A program made the position numbers and the translations under genes. A stretch of DNA of 64,000 nucleotides from Mucilaginibacter sp. 14171R-50. Lineage in GTDB: Bacteria; Bacteroidota; Bacteroidia; Sphingobacteriales; Sphingobacteriaceae. Shown here in pieces: positions 23,866 through 32,663 of the stretch (position 1 is its first letter; every line of letters starts with the position of its first letter). Location: NCBI RefSeq assembly GCF_010093045.1, contig NZ_CP048115.1:4092001-4156000 (forward strand), in the 5' to 3' direction. Below the pieces are notes generated by a model that searched no databases, was not told the DNA's origin, and saw only the letters and a program-made list of their open reading frames with translations.

Positions 23866-26286
23866 ATGATCAAAAATTATCTGCGCAGCGCCTTTCGCAA
23901 TTTCGGCAGGCATAAATTTATTGCCTTTATCAATATATCGGGCTTAACCATTGGGTTAACCTGTTGCCTGCTAATACTTTGCTACATAATTAATGAGCTG
24001 AGCTACGATAAGTTCAATATCAACGTAGCGGATATTTACCGCGTTACCCGCAGCTTTAACAATACCGACGGTGTTGTTAATTTGCACCTGGGCTCGGTGG
24101 CCCCGCCCTTCGGCCCGCTATTAAAAAACGAATTCCCTGATATAAAGCAGGTAACCCGGGTTTACCCGAATAGCGGCGTCACCCTACGTTATAAAGACAA
24201 GTTATTTAACGAAAAGGAATCGGCTTTCGCCGATGAAAACTTCTTTAACTTTTTCACGGTTAAAACCATTGCAGGCAACCCGAAAACAGCCCTTACGGAG
24301 CCTTACAGCGTTATGCTAACCGAAGAACGGGCCCATAAATATTTCGGTAACGAAAACCCGATAAATAAAGAGATAAGGTTTGCCAACCAGTTTAATTTTA
24401 AAGTGACCGGCGTTTACAAGGCATTTCCGGCTAACTCGCACCTGCGCCCTAAAATGCTGATGTCGTTTAATACTTTAAATGATACCGCTGTTTACGGCCG
24501 AAAGGGGTTGGAAACCAACTGGGGAAATAACTCTTTTTACACTTACCTGCTATTACCCCCCAAATACAATGTAGCCGGCATGACGGCCCGCTTCCCTGCA
24601 TTCTTAGACAAATACATGCCACACGACGGCACCAACAAACCATCGGAAGGTACAAAGCTGTTTTTGCAGCGGCTGGCTGATATCCACCTATATTCTCATC
24701 TGGATAGCGAGATAGATCAGAACGGCGATATTAAGCGTGTCTATATATTTTCGGCCATTGCCTTGTTTATTTTGCTGATAGCCTGCATTAACTACATGAA
24801 CCTTTCAACCGCCCGTTCGACCTTAAGAGCCAAAGAAATTGGTATTAGAAAAGTAATTGGCGCACAGCAAAAGCAAATAATCAGTCAATTTTTAGGGGAA
24901 TCGGTCCTGATAACGTATGTATCGCTCACTTTAGCATTCGTTATCACGGCCTTATCCATCCCAGCGATCAACAAGGCATCGGAATTAGGGTTATCCATAC
25001 ATACCATCCTACAGCCTACTATACTGGCGCCGGTGCTTATTGTGCCTTTTGTAATAGGGATACTCAGCGGCATTTATCCCGCTATCTTTATGTCGTCGTT
25101 CAACCCGTCAAAAGTGCTTAAAGGGATCATGAAGGTAGGGAACAGCGGCCTGTCGTTCCGTAAAGTACTGGTAATTACCCAATTTTCAATATCTATCGTG
25201 CTTATTGTAGCTACTATTGTTGTATTTCAGCAGCTGCAATTTATGCAGGGTAAATCGCTCGGATTAAACAAAGATCATATAGTGACATTAGGAAGTGGTG
25301 TACCGGCAGAGCAATTTGAGAGTTTTAAGGCAGATTTGATGCGCTCGCCTCTGATAAGTTCTATCAGCCGTTCGTCGCGCCTTCCCTCCGGCCGCTTACT
25401 TGATGATCAGGGCATCTCTGTTTTTGACGGTAACACCCAAAAAAGCACGAATGCCGACGTAAAATATGTGAATACCGACTATGGCTTTATACCTACCTAC
25501 GGTATCAAGATTGCAGCCGGCCGCAACTTTAGCCGCGACTACCCTACTGACACTACAAACTATATTTTAAATCAGGCAGCGGTAAGTGCGCTTGGCTGGA
25601 AAAGCGCTGAAAACGCAATTGGCAAAGACATTAGCTATGGCGGCGTTAAAGGCAAAATTATCGGGGTGGTAAACGATTTCCATTTCGAATCGTTGCACCA
25701 GAGCATTGTGCCAATGATTATGCGTATGCCCGCTTTCGCTAATAGCAACTACGGGCGTGTAGCCATTAAAATCGATGGGCGTAACATTAATGCAGCGCTG
25801 AGTAACATTGAACAAACATGGAAAAAATACCAGCCGGAAACCCCTTTTGACTATACGTTTCTGGATGAGCGCTTTCAAAAACTGTACACGGCCGAGCAGC
25901 AGCAGGGCAAATTGTTTACTATTTTCTCGTGTATAGCCATATTTATCGCTTGCCTGGGGTTATTTGGCTTATCTGCCTTTACCATTTCGCAGCGGGTTAA
26001 AGAGATAGGTGTGCGTAAAGTATTAGGCGCCAGCATACAGCAAATTGTTGTGGAGCTTTCTAAAGATTTTTTAAAGCTTGTTATTATTGCTTCAGTTATC
26101 GCGCTCCCTGTAGCCTGGTACGCTATGAACAGGTGGCTGCTCGATTTTGCGTTCCGTATTCACATACAGTGGTGGGTGCTTGCCATTGCCGGTATTACAG
26201 CTACGCTTATTGCCTTAGTCACAATAGGCTATCAAGCTATAAAAGCAGCGCTTGCCAACCCAACCAAAAGTTTACGAAGCGAATGA
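23866..26286 (+). CDS. MacB/FtsX-type ABC transporter permease
   Basis: The protein has 806 residues, the usual size for Bacteroidetes permeases of this class. A periplasmic MacB_PCD domain sits between the first helix (about 20-42) and the first FtsX helix bundle (about 295-440), which includes the STARSTLRAKEIGIRKVIGAQ coupling helix. A second MacB_PCD domain and FtsX bundle follow, with the RVKEIGVRKVLGASIQQIV coupling helix near 715. It needs a separate ATPase, which is not in this window. The substrate is unknown: lipoprotein, macrolide or peptide export are options. Confidence 0.9.
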   Translation: MIKNYLRSAFRNFGRHKFIAFINISGLTIGLTCCLLILCYIINELSYDKFNINVADIYRVTRSFNNTDGVVNLHLGSVAPPFGPLLKNEFPDIKQVTRVYPNSGVTLRYKDKLFNEKESAFADENFFNFFTVKTIAGNPKTALTEPYSVMLTEERAHKYFGNENPINKEIRFANQFNFKVTGVYKAFPANSHLRPKMLMSFNTLNDTAVYGRKGLETNWGNNSFYTYLLLPPKYNVAGMTARFPAFLDKYMPHDGTNKPSEGTKLFLQRLADIHLYSHLDSEIDQNGDIKRVYIFSAIALFILLIACINYMNLSTARSTLRAKEIGIRKVIGAQQKQIISQFLGESVLITYVSLTLAFVITALSIPAINKASELGLSIHTILQPTILAPVLIVPFVIGILSGIYPAIFMSSFNPSKVLKGIMKVGNSGLSFRKVLVITQFSISIVLIVATIVVFQQLQFMQGKSLGLNKDHIVTLGSGVPAEQFESFKADLMRSPLISSISRSSRLPSGRLLDDQGISVFDGNTQKSTNADVKYVNTDYGFIPTYGIKIAAGRNFSRDYPTDTTNYILNQAAVSALGWKSAENAIGKDISYGGVKGKIIGVVNDFHFESLHQSIVPMIMRMPAFANSNYGRVAIKIDGRNINAALSNIEQTWKKYQPETPFDYTFLDERFQKLYTAEQQQGKLFTIFSCIAIFIACLGLFGLSAFTISQRVKEIGVRKVLGASIQQIVVELSKDFLKLVIIASVIALPVAWYAMNRWLLDFAFRIHIQWWVLAIAGITATLIALVTIGYQAIKAALANPTKSLRSE

Positions 26287-26315
26287 TGGTCATTAAAGCA
26301 CCGGTATGATTGGGG

Positions 26316-27680
26316 CTACTTACCGATACAGAATTTACTAAATATATTCTCCAATAAATCGTCCGTTGTAACAGCGCCCGTTATTTCACCGAGATAGTGC
26401 AGGGCTTGTTTGATGTCCATCGACAGGAAGTCGGAGGTAACGTTATCTATACCGTTAAGTACCCGCAATAAGGCTTCTTCGGTTTTTTGCAGGGCTTCCA
26501 GGTGTCGTATGTTGGTTACCAGTGTTTCGTGGCCCGTCAATTGTTCTTTTACCGCGGCATTGTATATCTTATGCTTCAACTCATCAATGTGCTGCTTTTC
26601 TTTGGCAGATATGATAATGGCCTTATCAGTATGCGGCAGGGCCGATATTTGTTCGGCGTTGAGCAGGTCGGCTTTGTTGGCTACTATCAGCATGGTAATG
26701 CCGGGCTTTTGCAGGCTTTCTATATCGGCGTTCAGGTCGGCAAGGCTTATCTCCCCGGCATCGTAAACATATATCAGCAAAGCACTCTGACGTATCTTTT
26801 CCATCGTACGCTGCACCCCTATCTGCTCGATGGCATCGGTGGCCTCGCGGATACCGGCGGTATCTATCAGGCGGAAGTTTATGCCTTTTATATTTAAAAG
26901 CTCTTCGATAGTATCGCGCGTGGTGCCCGGGATATGGCTTACTATGGCACGTTCCTCGTTCAGCAAAGCATTTAACAAGGTTGATTTCCCAGCGTTAGGC
27001 CGGCCGGCTATAACCGTGTTTACGCCGTTCTTTATCGCGTTACCCAATTCGAACGATTGTATCAAACTGCCAATAATCCGTGTAATATCGTGCGTAAGTT
27101 TTTTTAGCTGGTCGCGGTTGGCAAACTCTACATCCTCTTCGGCAAAATCAAGCTCCAGTTCTATCAGCGATGCAAATTGCACCAACTGGTCGCGCAGTTG
27201 CTGCAGCTGGTTACTAAAACCACCCCGCAACTGCTGTAAGGCAACCTGCTGCGATGCTTTAGAGTTTGATGCGATCAGATCGGCGACGGCTTCGGCCTGC
27301 GAAAGGTCGAGCTGGCCATTCAGGAACGCTCTTAGTGTAAATTCGCCCGCCTTTGCGGCGCGTGCACCATTCTTTATCAGTAGCCTGATAATGGATTCGA
27401 TGATGTAATTTGAGCCGTGGCAGGATATCTCTACCACATTCTCGCGGGTGTAAGATCGCGGCGCTACAAATAACGAAGCCACCACCTCATCAAGCTCCAT
27501 ATCGCCGTCAACAATACGCCCGAAATGCAGCGTATGCGATGCCTGTTTAGTGAGGTCCTTACCCTTCCAAACCTTTTGTGCGATGGTGATGGCATCCGGC
27601 CCCGAAAGACGGATCACGCCTATTGCCCCTGCACCATTCGGGGTTGCCAACGCTACTATGGTATCTTCTTGTTGGATCAT
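26316..27680 (-). CDS. mnmE: tRNA modification GTPase
   Basis: The protein has 454 residues from the ATG at 27680 (MIQQEDTIVAL), the family start; an upstream frame adds 47 unrelated residues. The N-terminal formyl-THF-binding domain has ATPNGAGAIGVIRLSG. The GTPase domain has GRPNAGKSTLLNALL, TTRDT, DTAG and NKAD. The C-terminus ends FSKFCIGK, the universal MnmE end with its essential Cys. With MnmG it adds cmnm5 to the wobble U34 of tRNAs. It is divergent from the nucleoid-associated gene. Confidence 0.96.
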   Translation of the reverse strand: MIQQEDTIVALATPNGAGAIGVIRLSGPDAITIAQKVWKGKDLTKQASHTLHFGRIVDGDMELDEVVASLFVAPRSYTRENVVEISCHGSNYIIESIIRLLIKNGARAAKAGEFTLRAFLNGQLDLSQAEAVADLIASNSKASQQVALQQLRGGFSNQLQQLRDQLVQFASLIELELDFAEEDVEFANRDQLKKLTHDITRIIGSLIQSFELGNAIKNGVNTVIAGRPNAGKSTLLNALLNEERAIVSHIPGTTRDTIEELLNIKGINFRLIDTAGIREATDAIEQIGVQRTMEKIRQSALLIYVYDAGEISLADLNADIESLQKPGITMLIVANKADLLNAEQISALPHTDKAIIISAKEKQHIDELKHKIYNAAVKEQLTGHETLVTNIRHLEALQKTEEALLRVLNGIDNVTSDFLSMDIKQALHYLGEITGAVTTDDLLENIFSKFCIGK

Positions 27681-27849
27681 TTGATCGTTATCTAACTTAA
27701 TTTTCCCCAAATTTTCCTGAATTTTTTGGACTTTTTTAGCGGTTTTTTGAGCGCTAAAATTGCTTTTCCAGGCTCTTTGATTTAATAAATCCGGGTTGAC
27801 ACAAAAGTCGCAAATTACCATGAACTAAAAATCTTAATTTAGCCACATT

Positions 27850-28908
27850 ATGGTAACTTTTTTTGAAGCTTCGCTGGATACTATTTCGGTACATCATGTT
27901 GGCAACCAATCGGCCGGTGAAATGTACGCGTTGTCTGAAAACTCGCTCGAACTAAAGGATGAGATCATCCCTACCCTGCTCATCCAGTATTTTTTAAAGC
28001 CCTTTGAAAAAGCTAACGAGGTTTACCACCTGATGCACAGCAGCGGCGACCTGGCCCTTAACGAGGTACACAATTTTGCTACAAAAGTATTTGAGGACAA
28101 GGAAAAGTTCCATGAAATGAGCGAACAGATCGCCAAACACTTATACAAGGTTAGTACCCACCCTAACATCAAAGGCGGTGAACTTTACGTGGTATATTTT
28201 AACAACGTACAGATAGAGGGCGATTTGCTGGATGCCATCGGCATTTTTAAATCAGAAAATAAGGAGACCTACTTAAAAGTTTACCCCGACAACGGGGGTT
28301 TTGCAGTCGATTACGAGCAGGATGCTATCAATATCAATAAGCTGGATAAAGGTGTGCTGCTATTCAATATCGAAAAAGAGAACGGCTACAAAGTGGTAGT
28401 GGTTGACAAGGTTAGCGGCGGGCAGGACGCAGCTGTTTACTGGAAGGATGAATTTTTGCAACTCAAGATCCGTAACGACAGCTTTAACCAAACCAGCAAC
28501 ACCCTGGGCATCTACAAAAACTTTGTTACCCAAAAGCTGGACGACGAGTTTGAAATGAGCAAGGCTGATAAGATAGACCTGCTTAACCGCTCGATGAAAT
28601 ACTTTAAAGAGAAGGAAACCTTTGACCTGGACGAGTTCAGCGAAGAGGTAATAAGCAATCCCGAAGCCATTACCTCTTTTAAAAACTTTAAGAACCAGTA
28701 CGAAGAGGAGTTTGATACCAAAATTGCCGACAGTTTCGAAATATCAGGCAATGCCGTAAAAAAGCAGGCCCGCATTTACAAAAGTGTTTTAAAGCTGGAT
28801 AAGAACTTCCATATCTATATACATGGTGATAATAAGCTGATCGAGAAGGGTTTTGACGATGATAAAGCGATGAATTATTATAAGGTTTATTTTAAGGAAG
28901 AAGCATAA
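27850..28908 (+). CDS. Nucleoid-associated protein, NdpA/YejK type (NA37)
   Basis: The protein has 352 residues, close to the family length. The N-terminal SLDTISVHHVGNQ and the GGELYVVYFNNVQI and IFKSENKETYLKV blocks match the 37-kDa nucleoid-associated family (PF04245). The C-terminus contains NAVKKQARIYKSVLKLDKNFHIYIHG. E. coli YejK binds DNA and topoisomerases; Bacteroidetes members are often annotated the same way. No DNA-binding residue is clearly visible, so the role is taken from the family. The next gene follows after 4 bp. Confidence 0.8.
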   Translation: MVTFFEASLDTISVHHVGNQSAGEMYALSENSLELKDEIIPTLLIQYFLKPFEKANEVYHLMHSSGDLALNEVHNFATKVFEDKEKFHEMSEQIAKHLYKVSTHPNIKGGELYVVYFNNVQIEGDLLDAIGIFKSENKETYLKVYPDNGGFAVDYEQDAININKLDKGVLLFNIEKENGYKVVVVDKVSGGQDAAVYWKDEFLQLKIRNDSFNQTSNTLGIYKNFVTQKLDDEFEMSKADKIDLLNRSMKYFKEKETFDLDEFSEEVISNPEAITSFKNFKNQYEEEFDTKIADSFEISGNAVKKQARIYKSVLKLDKNFHIYIHGDNKLIEKGFDDDKAMNYYKVYFKEEA

Positions 28909-28912
28909 AATT

Positions 28913-29185
28913 ATGACCGGCGGGCAAATTTTGATTATTACATTTCTTTTTGTTCATTTCCTTTTAGCGGCATGGGCTATATTAAAAGTTGTTAAGGCGC
29001 CGGTGTTCACAAAAAAGCAAAAGCAACTTAATACTTACCTCGCTTTGCTGCTTCCCTTTATATGGTCGGTACTTATTTATTTTATCCTTAAAAAAGAAAT
29101 GGCTTCATACGAGGCAAGAAAGAACATAAGCCGGTCTACCGATTTTTACGAAAGCGGCATACCGATATACGATAGTAACCTATAG
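28913..29185 (+). CDS. Small two-helix membrane protein
   Basis: The protein has 90 residues with helices at about 5-26 (ILIITFLFVHFLLAAWAIL) and 41-60 (YLALLLPFIWSVLIYFIL), joined by a basic loop (VFTKKQKQ) and followed by a polar tail ending DSNL. I do not recognise the family. It follows the nucleoid-associated gene by 4 bp, so co-transcription is likely. A cardiolipin-synthase-like phospholipase N-domain pattern was considered but is not convincing. Confidence 0.6.
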   Translation: MTGGQILIITFLFVHFLLAAWAILKVVKAPVFTKKQKQLNTYLALLLPFIWSVLIYFILKKEMASYEARKNISRSTDFYESGIPIYDSNL

Positions 29186-29186
29186 C

Positions 29187-29582
29187 TCACTCCTCGCGGT
29201 AAGCCAGTTTCATAAACCCAAGCACCTCTTCGTTCACATCGTCCAAGTTCAGCATCCTAAAGTGGTGATTAAACTGCTGCTGGCCTGGCACCTGCGCGAT
29301 CTTCTGAAAGCACAGGTTATCGGGGTATTCTTGTTTGAACGGAAATACCACATGGATAAAGTTTTTGCCCAACTGCGTAACCCAGGCTATGCGTTTGTGG
29401 TCGTTAGCTATACCGATCATCGTTTTTGCAGGGTGCACAGTGATATCGCCTACGGTTTTAAACTGCGCTACAAAATGATCGAACAGCATCAGTGTATGTT
29501 CGCTTTTTCCGGTTAGGAACTGAGATAGTTGTATTTCTTCTGAAGGGGTCACCACTTTCTTATTTTGGACTAATATCGTCAT
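29187..29582 (-). CDS. DUF5655-like protein
   Basis: The protein has 131 residues. The pattern SEHTLMLFDHFVAQFKTVG...HPAKTMIGIANDHKRIAWVTQLG...VVFPFKQEYP...NHHFRMLNLDDVNEEVLGFMKLAY fits the DUF5655 transport/cofactor-like domain. Its function is unknown. It is cytoplasmic by sequence. It ends 1 bp from the small membrane gene, tail to tail. The downstream AT-rich 70 bp hold the consensus promoter of the oxidoreductase on the other strand. Confidence 0.6.
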   Translation of the reverse strand: MTILVQNKKVVTPSEEIQLSQFLTGKSEHTLMLFDHFVAQFKTVGDITVHPAKTMIGIANDHKRIAWVTQLGKNFIHVVFPFKQEYPDNLCFQKIAQVPGQQQFNHHFRMLNLDDVNEEVLGFMKLAYREE

Positions 29583-29618
29583 TGAATTGTATTAAATAAA
29601 ATTTCAAATGCAATTAAG

Positions 29619-29648
29619 TTGCATTTAACAATGGGCTTGTTACCTTTG
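29619..29648 (+). promoter_or_regulatory. Consensus promoter with start codon 3 bp after the -7 box
   Basis: TTG (29619-29621), 19 bp, then TACCTTTG (29641-29648): an ideal Bacteroidetes -33/-7 pair. The gene's ATG at 29652 follows after only TTT, so the mRNA is probably leaderless or nearly so. Confidence 0.65.
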
Positions 29649-29651
29649 TTT

Positions 29652-30656
29652 ATGAATTTTGATGTAATTATAATTGGCGGCAGCTATGCAGGCCTTTCGG
29701 CAGCCATGTCTTTAGGTAGGTCTTTAAGAAACGTGCTGATAATTGACAGCTCCCAACCCTGTAACAGGCAAACCCCGCATTCGCATAATTTAATTACACA
29801 CGATGGGGACACGCCTGCTCAAATAACAAGCAAGGCACGGCAGCAGGTGCTGAAATACCCGACCGTAAAGATGGAAAATGGCACTGTTACCCAGGTTTAT
29901 CGGAACGGCACATTTTCTGTAATAACCGGCGACGGTAAAAGCTTTACTTCTAAAAAGCTTTTGTTTGCCACAGGTGTAGTTGATATAATGCCTGATATAC
30001 CTGGCTTTGCCGAATGTTGGGGTATATCTGTTTTGCATTGCCCTTATTGCCACGGTTACGAAGTACGCAGCCAGCCAACCGGCATTATTGCCAATGGCGA
30101 TATGGCTTACGAGTATGCTAAGATGATAAGCACACGCACAAACAACCTAACGCTGTTTACCAACGGCCCGTCGCAGCTAACAGCACAGCAAACGCAAAAA
30201 TTACAAAAGCACAACATCCATATTTACGAAAACGAAATAAAAGCGCTCAATCATAAACACGGTATACTAAGCGGCCTTGAACTAACCGATGGCTCTATGT
30301 ATAGTTTAAATGCTATTTACGCACGCCCTGCAATAAAACAACATTGTAGCATACCGCAATTGTTAAATTGCGAGATAACAGAAGCAGGCTTTATTAAGGT
30401 GGACCTTTTCCAGGCAACTACGGTTGAGGGTATATTTGCCGCAGGAGATAACGCCAATATGTTCAGGTCGGTTGCTAGGCCATTGCCGATGGCAACAAGG
30501 CCGGTGCGGTTATTGATAAACAACTTATACAGGATAGCTTTTAAAAGTCAGGCAGTATTCCCTCTACCCCCCAGCGCTGTTCAATGCCCAGCCCAAACAA
30601 GGCGAAATCGTACTTTACAGGGTCTAAGGGGTCAAGTTGGCGCAGGTTTTCGGTAA
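29652..30656 (+). CDS. TrxB-like FAD-dependent oxidoreductase, frameshifted near the 3' end
   Basis: As read the protein has 334 residues from the ATG at 29652. FAD binding is shown by MNFDVIIIGGSYAGLSAAM, the redox pair by CPYCHGYE near 136 and the second FAD motif by GIFAAGDNANMFRSVA. After that point the sequence turns unrelated (Arg/Pro/Gln-rich) and runs 112 bp into the convergent gene. Adding one base at 30479-30481 restores RAIADGNKAGAVIDKQLIQ-DSF and a stop at 30542-30544, the normal family end. So this is either a recent frameshift or a sequence error. A functional version would reduce disulfides using NADPH. Confidence 0.8.
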   Translation: MNFDVIIIGGSYAGLSAAMSLGRSLRNVLIIDSSQPCNRQTPHSHNLITHDGDTPAQITSKARQQVLKYPTVKMENGTVTQVYRNGTFSVITGDGKSFTSKKLLFATGVVDIMPDIPGFAECWGISVLHCPYCHGYEVRSQPTGIIANGDMAYEYAKMISTRTNNLTLFTNGPSQLTAQQTQKLQKHNIHIYENEIKALNHKHGILSGLELTDGSMYSLNAIYARPAIKQHCSIPQLLNCEITEAGFIKVDLFQATTVEGIFAAGDNANMFRSVARPLPMATRPVRLLINNLYRIAFKSQAVFPLPPSAVQCPAQTRRNRTLQGLRGQVGAGFR

Positions 30657-31332
30657 GCTCAACCGCAGTTTGCCAGTCGGTTTGTTTGCGGGTGATGAGT
30701 TTAAGGTGGCGGGCTACACGGTCTACGTGCAGGTCGCAGGGGCATACCAGGTCAGCCGGTTTAATTTTGTTCCAGATACCGAAATCAACTCCGCTATTAT
30801 CTTTCCGTACCATCCACCGTAAAAACATGTTTAACCGCTTGCAGGTAGACTTTTGCGAGGGCGACGACACATGCTTTTTGGTTCGATGCGGAAAATCTGG
30901 CAGGGAAAAAAAGTAAGAGCGGAAGCCCCCCAGCCCCCTGAAGGGGGTGTAATCACCGTCAGCAGGGATGAACGCATCCTCTAATGACTGGTGGTTTGTG
31001 TAATGCCATCTAAAAAATGCTATAAAATACAGCGTATCAATGTCGTTAAAGGTGCGGTGTTTAAAGTGCATCAGTTTCTTTAGGTCGGGTTCCTGGTGGT
31101 TGATGATAAAATCATATGGCGCGCCGTCCATCAGGGTTATCAATTCCTTACATTTATTGATGATGGTTACCCGTTGCCCCCATGCCAGTGTAGCTGCCCA
31201 AAAGCCCATGATCTCGATATCCTGCTTTTTACTGAACATATGCGGGATGCTCACCGGATCATTGGCGATAAACTCGGGGCGGTTGTATTGGGTAACTTTT
31301 TGGTCGAGGAAGGCTTTGAGGTTATCGTTCAT
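30541..31332 (-). CDS. TIGR02757-family protein with an inserted PFRGLGG repeat
   Basis: The protein has 263 residues. Family blocks are EIMGFWAATLAWGQR near 41, KRLNMFLRWMVRKDNSGVDFG near 165, and LVCPCDLHVDRVARHLKL. The function of TIGR02757 is unknown; a DNA-glycosylase-like helical fold has been proposed for relatives. Residues 129-136 (TPFRGLGG) are encoded by a copy of a dispersed GC-rich repeat at 30924-30948, inserted in frame in a loop between conserved blocks. Its stop codon overlaps the restored stop of the convergent oxidoreductase gene by 4 bp. Confidence 0.85.
   Translation of the reverse strand: MNDNLKAFLDQKVTQYNRPEFIANDPVSIPHMFSKKQDIEIMGFWAATLAWGQRVTIINKCKELITLMDGAPYDFIINHQEPDLKKLMHFKHRTFNDIDTLYFIAFFRWHYTNHQSLEDAFIPADGDYTPFRGLGGFRSYFFSLPDFPHRTKKHVSSPSQKSTCKRLNMFLRWMVRKDNSGVDFGIWNKIKPADLVCPCDLHVDRVARHLKLITRKQTDWQTAVELTENLRQLDPLDPVKYDFALFGLGIEQRWGVEGILPDF
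30924..30948. repeat. PFRGLGG repeat, copy 1 (inside a gene)
   Basis: AGCCCCCCAGCCCCCTGAAG then GGGGT: a palindrome-like core CCCCCTGAAGGGGG preceded by a second C-run. The same unit recurs at 32561 and 32664. Confidence 0.8.
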
Positions 31333-31352
31333 TTTTAAGTATCGAGTATCAA

Positions 31353-31410
31353 GTAGTTAGTATCAAGATTGTAAAGCAATCAAAAAATCTTGCTACTTGA
31401 TACTAACTAC
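31353..31410. repeat. Nested inverted repeat between two minus-strand genes
   Basis: A perfect 15-bp arm pair (GTAGTTAGTATCAAG at 31353-31367 and its complement at 31396-31410) encloses a smaller GATTG/CAATC hairpin (31367-31381). It lies downstream of the gamma-synthase gene and may end its transcript. The arms are built from short GTATCAAGTA-type words repeated on both sides. Confidence 0.65.
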
Positions 31411-31420
31411 CTGATACTAA

Positions 31421-32560
31421 TTAAGCCAACGCCTGTTTCAAATCTTCTAACAGATCTTCTATATCCTCTACTCCTACGCTCAGACGCAGCAGGTTATCTA
31501 CTACACCGGCCTTTTCGCGCTCGGATTTGGGGATGCTTCCGTGGGTCATGCTTACGGGGTGGTTGATCAGTGATTCTACCCCGCCTAACGATTCTGCTAA
31601 AGAGAATACTTTAAAAGAGCCTGCAATACGGTAGGTATCCTCAAGCGTGGCGTCCTTTAACACGATAGAGATCATCCCGCCAAAATCGCGCATTTGCTTT
31701 TTGGCTATGTCATGATTTTTTGAATCTGGGAAACCCGGCCAATAAATTTTCTCTACACGCGGGTGGCCTTTTAAAAACTCGGCAACCTGGCGGCCGTTCT
31801 CGCAATGCGCCTTCATACGCAGGTGCAGCGTTTTTATGCCGCGCAGCACCAAAAAGCTATCCATAGGGCCGGGTGTAGCGCCGCAGGCGTTGTAAATAAA
31901 CCAAAGCCTTTTGTAAAGCTCTTCGTCGTTCAGCATCAGGGCACCCATCACTACGTCGCTGTGGCCGCCAATGTATTTGGTGACCGAGTGCATTACCAAA
32001 TCGGCACCCAAATCGATAGGGTTTTGAAGATAGGGTGAGGCAAAAGTATTGTCTACTACAAACAGTAAATTATTGGCTTTCGATATCTTACCAACCGCTT
32101 CGATATCCACCACCTGCATGGTTGGGTTGGTTGGCGTTTCTATCCAGATCAGTTTGGTTTTATCGTTAACATACTGATTGATAATGTCCGGGTTGCTCAG
32201 GTCCAGAAAATGGAACTTGATACCGTAGTTAGCGTATATCTTGGTAAAGATACGGTACGACCCTCCGTAAAGGTCGTTACCGGTAATTACCTCGTCGCCG
32301 GGTGCAAGCAGTTTCATTACCGCATCGGTAGCGCCCATACCGCTCGAAAAAGCAAGGCCGTACTTAGCGTTCTCTAAAGCTGCCAGGCAATCCTCCAGCG
32401 CCTTACGGGTTGGGTTTGTACCGCGCGAGTACTCATACCCCTTGTTATCGCCCGGCGATTTTTGCCAATAGGTTGATGTCTGGTATATCGGCGTCATGAT
32501 AGCGCCGGTAGTTGGGTCGGGCTCCTGCCCTGCGTGTATTGCTTTTGTTCCGAATTTCAT
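31421..32560 (-). CDS. Cystathionine gamma-synthase/lyase-type PLP enzyme
   Basis: The protein has 379 residues from the ATG at 32560 (MKFGTKAIHAGQEPD), the family start; the 15 residues of the longer frame come from the PFRGLGG repeat and are not protein. Cys/Met metabolism PLP family: YSRGTNPTRKALEDCLAALE, LFVVDNTFASP and the PLP-lysine in VMHSVTKYIGGHSDV. The SLGGVESLINHPVSMTH block is usual for both gamma-synthase and gamma-lyase, so the reaction (homoserine ester to cystathionine, or cystathionine breakdown) cannot be fixed. No methionine riboswitch is seen upstream. Confidence 0.88.
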   Translation of the reverse strand: MKFGTKAIHAGQEPDPTTGAIMTPIYQTSTYWQKSPGDNKGYEYSRGTNPTRKALEDCLAALENAKYGLAFSSGMGATDAVMKLLAPGDEVITGNDLYGGSYRIFTKIYANYGIKFHFLDLSNPDIINQYVNDKTKLIWIETPTNPTMQVVDIEAVGKISKANNLLFVVDNTFASPYLQNPIDLGADLVMHSVTKYIGGHSDVVMGALMLNDEELYKRLWFIYNACGATPGPMDSFLVLRGIKTLHLRMKAHCENGRQVAEFLKGHPRVEKIYWPGFPDSKNHDIAKKQMRDFGGMISIVLKDATLEDTYRIAGSFKVFSLAESLGGVESLINHPVSMTHGSIPKSEREKAGVVDNLLRLSVGVEDIEDLLEDLKQALA

Positions 32561-32587
32561 ACCCCCTAACCCCCTGAAGGGGGAATT
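32561..32587. repeat. PFRGLGG repeat, copy 2 (before the gamma-synthase start)
   Basis: ACCCCCTAACCCCCTGAAGG then GGGAA. It starts one base before the ATG and forms the whole proximal leader, so it may affect translation. It is inverted relative to copy 3. Confidence 0.75.
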
Positions 32588-32663
32588 TTGGTTTTGCGAC
32601 ACCACTTTTACGTTAGTATCAGGTTTATATTTATGTTTCTAACAGCCCATGCTTTTCAAAAGC

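Noticed and set aside
27681..27821. N-terminal extension of MnmE by 47 residues
   Set aside because: The extension has no similarity to MnmE; the start at 27680 gives the standard N-terminus.
32560..32605. N-terminal extension of the gamma-synthase
   Set aside because: The extra residues (NSPFRGLGG part) come from the dispersed repeat and are absent from the family; the ATG at 32560 matches the family start.
32588..32663. SAM or other riboswitch before the gamma-synthase gene
   Set aside because: The gap is too short and repeat-filled; no riboswitch core pairing could be recognised.
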